5,311 bases of DNA. It comes from JAICLL01 sp035252155. GTDB lineage: Bacteria > Planctomycetota > Planctomycetia > Pirellulales > JAICIG01. The DNA is taken from assembly GCA_035252155.1 (NCBI GenBank), contig DATFDL010000513.1, positions 1-5,311 of the forward strand. Reading direction: 5' to 3'. Shown here one piece after another: positions 4,916 through 5,311 of this stretch (positions are counted from its first letter, which is position 1; each line of letters opens with the position of its first letter). The translations under genes were made by a program, and so were the position numbers. The notes beneath the pieces are model-generated. The model saw only the letters and a list, made by a program, of their open reading frames with translations, was not told the DNA's origin and ran no database searches.

Positions 4916-5311
4916 TCATTTTCCCGCTTCGCTGGCCTCTTCGTCGGACGCGGGCTGCGGCGAATGTCCCAGGGCAAGGAAGACTCGGCCGAGGTAGTCA
5001 ATGACAAACTCGGTGATGCCGCTGGCCTTGGCCCCTTTCGACTTCGGTTCGACGTTGCCCGCCACGTTCAAGACCTTGACGTTGTGACGCCTGATCCACT
5101 CCGCGACCTCTTCGACCGACGGTGGGGCGGCCAGGTCGATGTCCAGGTACGGCTTGCTGTGGTGCCGGAGCCATTTCAGTGTGCATTTTTCGCCGAGCGT
5201 CTCGAAGCTGGCCGCGAATCGGAGCGTACCGTCCGCCAGTCGCACGTTGGTCTCGGTGCGGTCCGCATAGTGCCGGTATGCTCGCGAAGCCCGAACTGAC
5301 GCGCCAGCTCC
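4916..5311 (-). CDS. cpYpsA-type SLOG-superfamily protein (putative molybdenum carrier), partial
   Basis: The C-terminal part of a protein that runs off the right edge. The frame carries YADRTETNVRLADGTLRF, then KWLRHHSKPYLDIDL, PPSVEEVAEWIRRHNVKVLN, and VAGN with a glycine-containing helix start. This order fits the circularly permuted YpsA family of the SLOG superfamily, often labelled putative molybdenum carrier; its members are predicted to bind nucleotide-type ligands and occur in conflict systems. A GTG at 5245 could be read as a start, but the conserved RTExNVR motif begins upstream of it and the frame stays open to the edge, so the true start is outside the window. The acidic tail (PASDEEASEAGK) ends at a TGA overlapping an ATG. 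Just before the conserved motif the family-like sequence switches to another frame (see the possible frameshift at 5260-5280), so the gene may be broken. Confidence 0.72.
   Translation of the reverse strand, partial: GAGASVRASRAYRHYADRTETNVRLADGTLRFAASFETLGEKCTLKWLRHHSKPYLDIDLAAPPSVEEVAEWIRRHNVKVLNVAGNVEPKSKGAKASGITEFVIDYLGRVFLALGHSPQPASDEEASEAGK
5260..5280 (-). other. Possible single-base frameshift in the cpYpsA-type gene
   Basis: On the minus strand from the window edge, the frame beginning at 5310 reads ELARQFGLREHTGT, which looks like the segment that precedes the RTExNVR motif in this family. The motif itself (YADRTETNVR) is in the other frame, that of the open reading frame ending at 4916. 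Losing one base near 5267-5272 would explain the switch and would restore a continuous family-like sequence. It could be a true mutation or a sequencing error. Only 22 codons upstream are visible. Confidence 0.4.

Noticed and set aside
4916..5007. N-terminal 30 codons of the frame containing the PIN fragment (ATG at 5007)
   Set aside because: These codons lie within the cpYpsA gene in a different phase and show no PIN sequence, so the PIN remnant is limited to about 4768-4915.
4790..5299. Plus-strand frame of 169 codons opposite the PIN remnant and cpYpsA gene
   Set aside because: It is antisense to two recognisable families.

Overview
The window looks like a chromosomal accessory region of a fairly GC-rich bacterium. 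A planctomycete of the Pirellulales type is my best guess. This is inference from the mix of gene families (DUF433/DUF5615, Phd-like, cpYpsA, AAA+ with an unassigned N-terminal region) and from the abundant intergenic hairpin repeats. No marker gene proves it.

Layout, left to right. Positions 57-1391 (minus) encode a 444-residue AAA+ ATPase with a complete nucleotide-binding core, and a short hairpin lies beyond its stop. Positions 1392-2114 are non-coding. They hold a symmetrical cluster of four hairpin units (1618-1900) with a constant loop and compensating stem changes, then two GC-rich hairpins, then a promoter with a perfect TATAAT. That promoter leads into a plus-strand antitoxin-type segment: a Phd/YefM-like antitoxin (2115-2372), a spacer with two near-identical 13-bp dyads, and a DUF433 antitoxin-type protein (2505-2738). 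Its expected partner, a DUF5615 PIN-like toxin, starts in the usual overlapping position but is cut to 22 codons (2738-2806). Converging on it from the minus strand is a DUF429 predicted nuclease with an extra C-terminal region (2859-4109). Next come an unrecognised tryptophan-rich protein (4263-4700, minus), the C-terminal remnant of a PIN-domain toxin (4768-4915, minus) and, running off the right edge, the C-terminal part of a circularly permuted YpsA (cpYpsA, SLOG superfamily) protein (4916-5311, minus). The last gene shows signs of a single-base frameshift near the edge.

The common thread is decay of toxin or conflict genes. Two toxin genes are truncated, one antitoxin is left without its toxin, a second antitoxin has no recognisable partner, and a possible frameshift lies in a cpYpsA gene. 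A nuclease-type gene sits where the missing toxin sequence would have been. The most novel-looking element is the covarying hairpin cluster, which resembles REPIN/MITE-type repeats but matches no family I can name.
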